Of a stretch of 64,000 nt of DNA, positions 62,558-64,000 are shown piece after piece. Below the pieces are notes generated by a model. That model saw nothing but the letters and a program-made list of their open reading frames with translations, ran no database searches and was not told the origin of the DNA. Source of the DNA: an uncultured Pelagibacteraceae bacterium (GTDB lineage: Bacteria > Pseudomonadota > Alphaproteobacteria > Pelagibacterales > Pelagibacteraceae); contig CACGSX010000001.1 in NCBI GenBank assembly GCA_902575835.1, forward strand, positions 62,001 to 126,000, in the 5' to 3' direction. Position 1 is the first letter of the stretch, and every line of letters starts with the position of its first letter. The position numbers and the translations under genes were made by a program.

Positions 62558-63517
62558 TTAATTTAAAACTAATTTTTTATTATTAATTATAGATTTAATT
62601 AATTTTGTCATCAAAGGTATTTTTTTTTGTTGAATTTTATTTAAAACAAAAGGAGCAATTTCTCTTGCAAGTTGCTCTCCCTCTACAGTTTCATTAGGCA
62701 TAAATTTTCTTTTAGCATTTTTAAATGTATAACCTTGCCCTAAGTAACTCCCCATTTTACTATTTCTACCTCCAGCAGCACTAACATAAAGATCTCCAAC
62801 TCCAGCCAATCCAAGAGCAGTTTCAATTTTTCCTTTAAAATATTTAGTAATGTATATCATCTCATTTATAGATTTTTTAAATAAACTTGACGACATATTT
62901 AAACTATCACCAGCACCTATAATCATTGAATAAATATTTTTAATTGAGGAACAGATCTCAACTCCAATAACATCTTTCGAAGTTTCGGTTAAATAGTATT
63001 TTGTAGTTATCATATTGCAAATTTTTTTTGCAGTTTTGATATTTTTATTAGCAACAATTACACTTGTTTGTTTTTTATCTGAAAGTTCTTTTGCTAAGCA
63101 AGGGCCTTTTAGAACTGAAACATTTATATTTTTATTAGTTTTCTTTATATCCTCTGAGATAGTAAAAATTTGCTGTTTTTTTTTCTCATACTTCAAACCT
63201 TTAGTAAGAATAAGAATTGGACTTTTGATACTTGATTTTTTAAATTCTTCACTAATAAAATTTATTCCCGATAAGCTTAACGCAACAACGACTAAATCAT
63301 ATTTATTCTTTAACAAATGAGTTGAATATTTTTTATATTTTAGTTTATTGGGCAAATTTATTTTCAAACTAGAATGATATTTCTTTTTTGAAGATAAATT
63401 TTCAATAAAAGTTTTATTATAAGGCTCTGTAATAGTTACCTCATTTTTATTATCTATGCATGGAAAAGTAAAAGCAGATCCCATTGCGCCACCGCCAATT
63501 ATTAAAATTTTTTTCAT
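62558..63517 (-). CDS. gpsA: NAD(P)-dependent glycerol-3-phosphate dehydrogenase family protein
   Basis: 319 aa. NAD site ILIIGGGAMGSAF (4-16), VLKGPCLAKE, catalytic-Lys region EICSSIKNIYSM, ALGLAGVGDLYVSA, and NETVEGEQLAREI. Slightly shorter than GpsA and with diverged N-terminal residues, so it may be a specialised copy in the sugar operon: glycerol released from a glucosylglycerol could enter metabolism through glycerol-3-phosphate. It is 3 bp before the ABC ATPase and 6 bp after the betaine-type permease. Confidence 0.83.
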   Translation of the reverse strand: MKKILIIGGGAMGSAFTFPCIDNKNEVTITEPYNKTFIENLSSKKKYHSSLKINLPNKLKYKKYSTHLLKNKYDLVVVALSLSGINFISEEFKKSSIKSPILILTKGLKYEKKKQQIFTISEDIKKTNKNINVSVLKGPCLAKELSDKKQTSVIVANKNIKTAKKICNMITTKYYLTETSKDVIGVEICSSIKNIYSMIIGAGDSLNMSSSLFKKSINEMIYITKYFKGKIETALGLAGVGDLYVSAAGGRNSKMGSYLGQGYTFKNAKRKFMPNETVEGEQLAREIAPFVLNKIQQKKIPLMTKLIKSIINNKKLVLN

Positions 63518-63523
63518 TTGAGT

Positions 63524-64000
63524 TTAAGCAATTCCTAGATGTTTTTTTCTTTTTTCAACCCAAGTTCTTATCAAATTATCAAAGATTAAACCTATAAAAG
63601 CTACACAAATACCCAAAGTTAAACCAATACCAGCACCATTTTTATCTGATAAAGCTTTTAAAATATATTGTCCCAAATCTTCTGTGCCAATAAATGCCCC
63701 TATAATTACCATAAATAATGCAAACACTATTGTTTGATTTATACCAAGCATCATATGAGGGAATGCTAAAGGAAATTCTATTTTTGTTAATCTTTGAAAT
63801 TTATTTACACCTGACATTGTAGCTGCATCATGTAAACCGGCCGGAACACTTCTAAGGCCTTCAATTGTGTATCTAGTTGCTGGTATGGTTGCATAAACAA
63901 TTACTGCAATAAGAACAGAAGTGTCAGTTATACCAAAAAGCATCATCACAGGAATAAGATAAACAAATGATGGGAATGTTTGGAAAATATCACAGACACC
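63524..64000 (-). CDS. Glycine betaine/proline-type ABC permease (ProW/OpuAB), C-terminal part (cut by window end)
   Basis: The frame is open to the right edge; about 158 residues are visible. They include DIFQTFPSFVYLIPVMMLFG, IPATRYTIEGLRSVPAGLHDAATMSG with the EAA loop, and IGTEDLGQYILKALSDKNGAG, all typical of ProW/OpuAB permeases that import glycine betaine, proline betaine, choline or TMAO. Substrate not determinable here. The stop lies 6 bp before the gpsA start, so both may be on one transcript. Confidence 0.88.
   Translation of the reverse strand, partial: GVCDIFQTFPSFVYLIPVMMLFGITDTSVLIAVIVYATIPATRYTIEGLRSVPAGLHDAATMSGVNKFQRLTKIEFPLAFPHMMLGINQTIVFALFMVIIGAFIGTEDLGQYILKALSDKNGAGIGLTLGICVAFIGLIFDNLIRTWVEKRKKHLGIA

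Noticed and set aside
1..64000. CRISPR arrays, insertion sequences, prophage, attachment sites, rRNA
   Set aside because: No regularly spaced repeats, transposase or integrase genes, or rRNA-like segments were seen anywhere in the window.

Overview
The window is low-GC, very compact DNA with mostly 0 to 30 bp spacers, many 1 to 11 bp gene overlaps, and no insertion sequences, phage genes or CRISPR. Gene content points strongly to a free-living marine SAR11 alphaproteobacterium (Candidatus Pelagibacter type): sarcosine oxidase soxBDAG, dimethylglycine dehydrogenase with ETF and ETF-ubiquinone oxidoreductase, trimethylamine monooxygenase, formate-THF ligase, an iron-containing alcohol dehydrogenase and several GcvT/DmdA-type folate proteins. 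The taxon is inferred from content and codon use; no rRNA gene is present.

Layout. 1-5.8 kb: adenine salvage (mtnP fragment, apt), an inverse-autotransporter-type outer-membrane barrel with an abutting secreted protein, tRNA-Met, small secreted proteins, and a dehalogenase / TauD dioxygenase / AEC permease operon. 5.9-8.9 kb: guaC, a tartrate/malate dehydrogenase-like enzyme, an EamA exporter. 8.9-15.5 kb: a DMGDH-like flavoprotein and an Fe(III) ABC transporter with Fur-like operators and an unannotated 57-aa Cys-rich ORF. 15.5-19.6 kb: LysR, acuI, folE, hisI, two small conserved proteins. 19.6-25.3 kb: ETF-QO, etfA, etfB, DMGDH. 25.4-28.7 kb: small proteins, two tandem CoA-binding proteins, a 2Fe-2S ferredoxin and an SBP56/methanethiol oxidase. 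28.8-34.3 kb: a seven-gene operon carrying EgtB, EgtD, a methyltransferase, a Rieske oxygenase, an APS-kinase-like protein, a nucleotidyltransferase and an enoyl-CoA hydratase. 34.4-37.2 kb: a divergent MTHFR-like / GcvT-like demethylase pair, a tiny membrane ORF and a Yip1 protein. 37.2-40.6 kb: a zinc-ribbon ORF, DUF3726, a 550-aa unknown and an M19-like protein. 40.7-45.5 kb: purE, purK, SRAP, GNAT, an unknown and a BT1-like transporter. 45.5-55.7 kb: soxGADB, fhs, amidotransferase, Fe-ADH, tmm. 55.7-64 kb: a GH13_18 sugar phosphorylase, sugar ABC transporter, gpsA and a betaine-type ABC permease cut by the window end.

How it fits together. Much of the window strips methyl groups from osmolytes and methylated sulfur or nitrogen compounds. 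Dimethylglycine and sarcosine are oxidised to glycine, electrons pass through ETF to quinone, and C1 units go onto tetrahydrofolate, where Fhs can release formate with ATP formation. Tmm turns trimethylamine into TMAO; methanethiol oxidase and AcuI fit products of DMSP breakdown. The sugar operon looks built for phosphorolysis of an imported glucosyl osmolyte.

The best candidate for something undescribed is the egtB-egtD-methyltransferase-Rieske-kinase-nucleotidyltransferase-hydratase operon at 28.8-34.3 kb. It faces a two-gene THF-dependent demethylase module across a 104 bp spacer with a central imperfect dyad. Also notable are five small ORFs tightly coupled to neighbours (2671, 14151, 25381, 36559, 37208), a terminator hairpin ending exactly at a permease start codon (59976-60011), and the barrel/secreted-protein pair at 784-2499.
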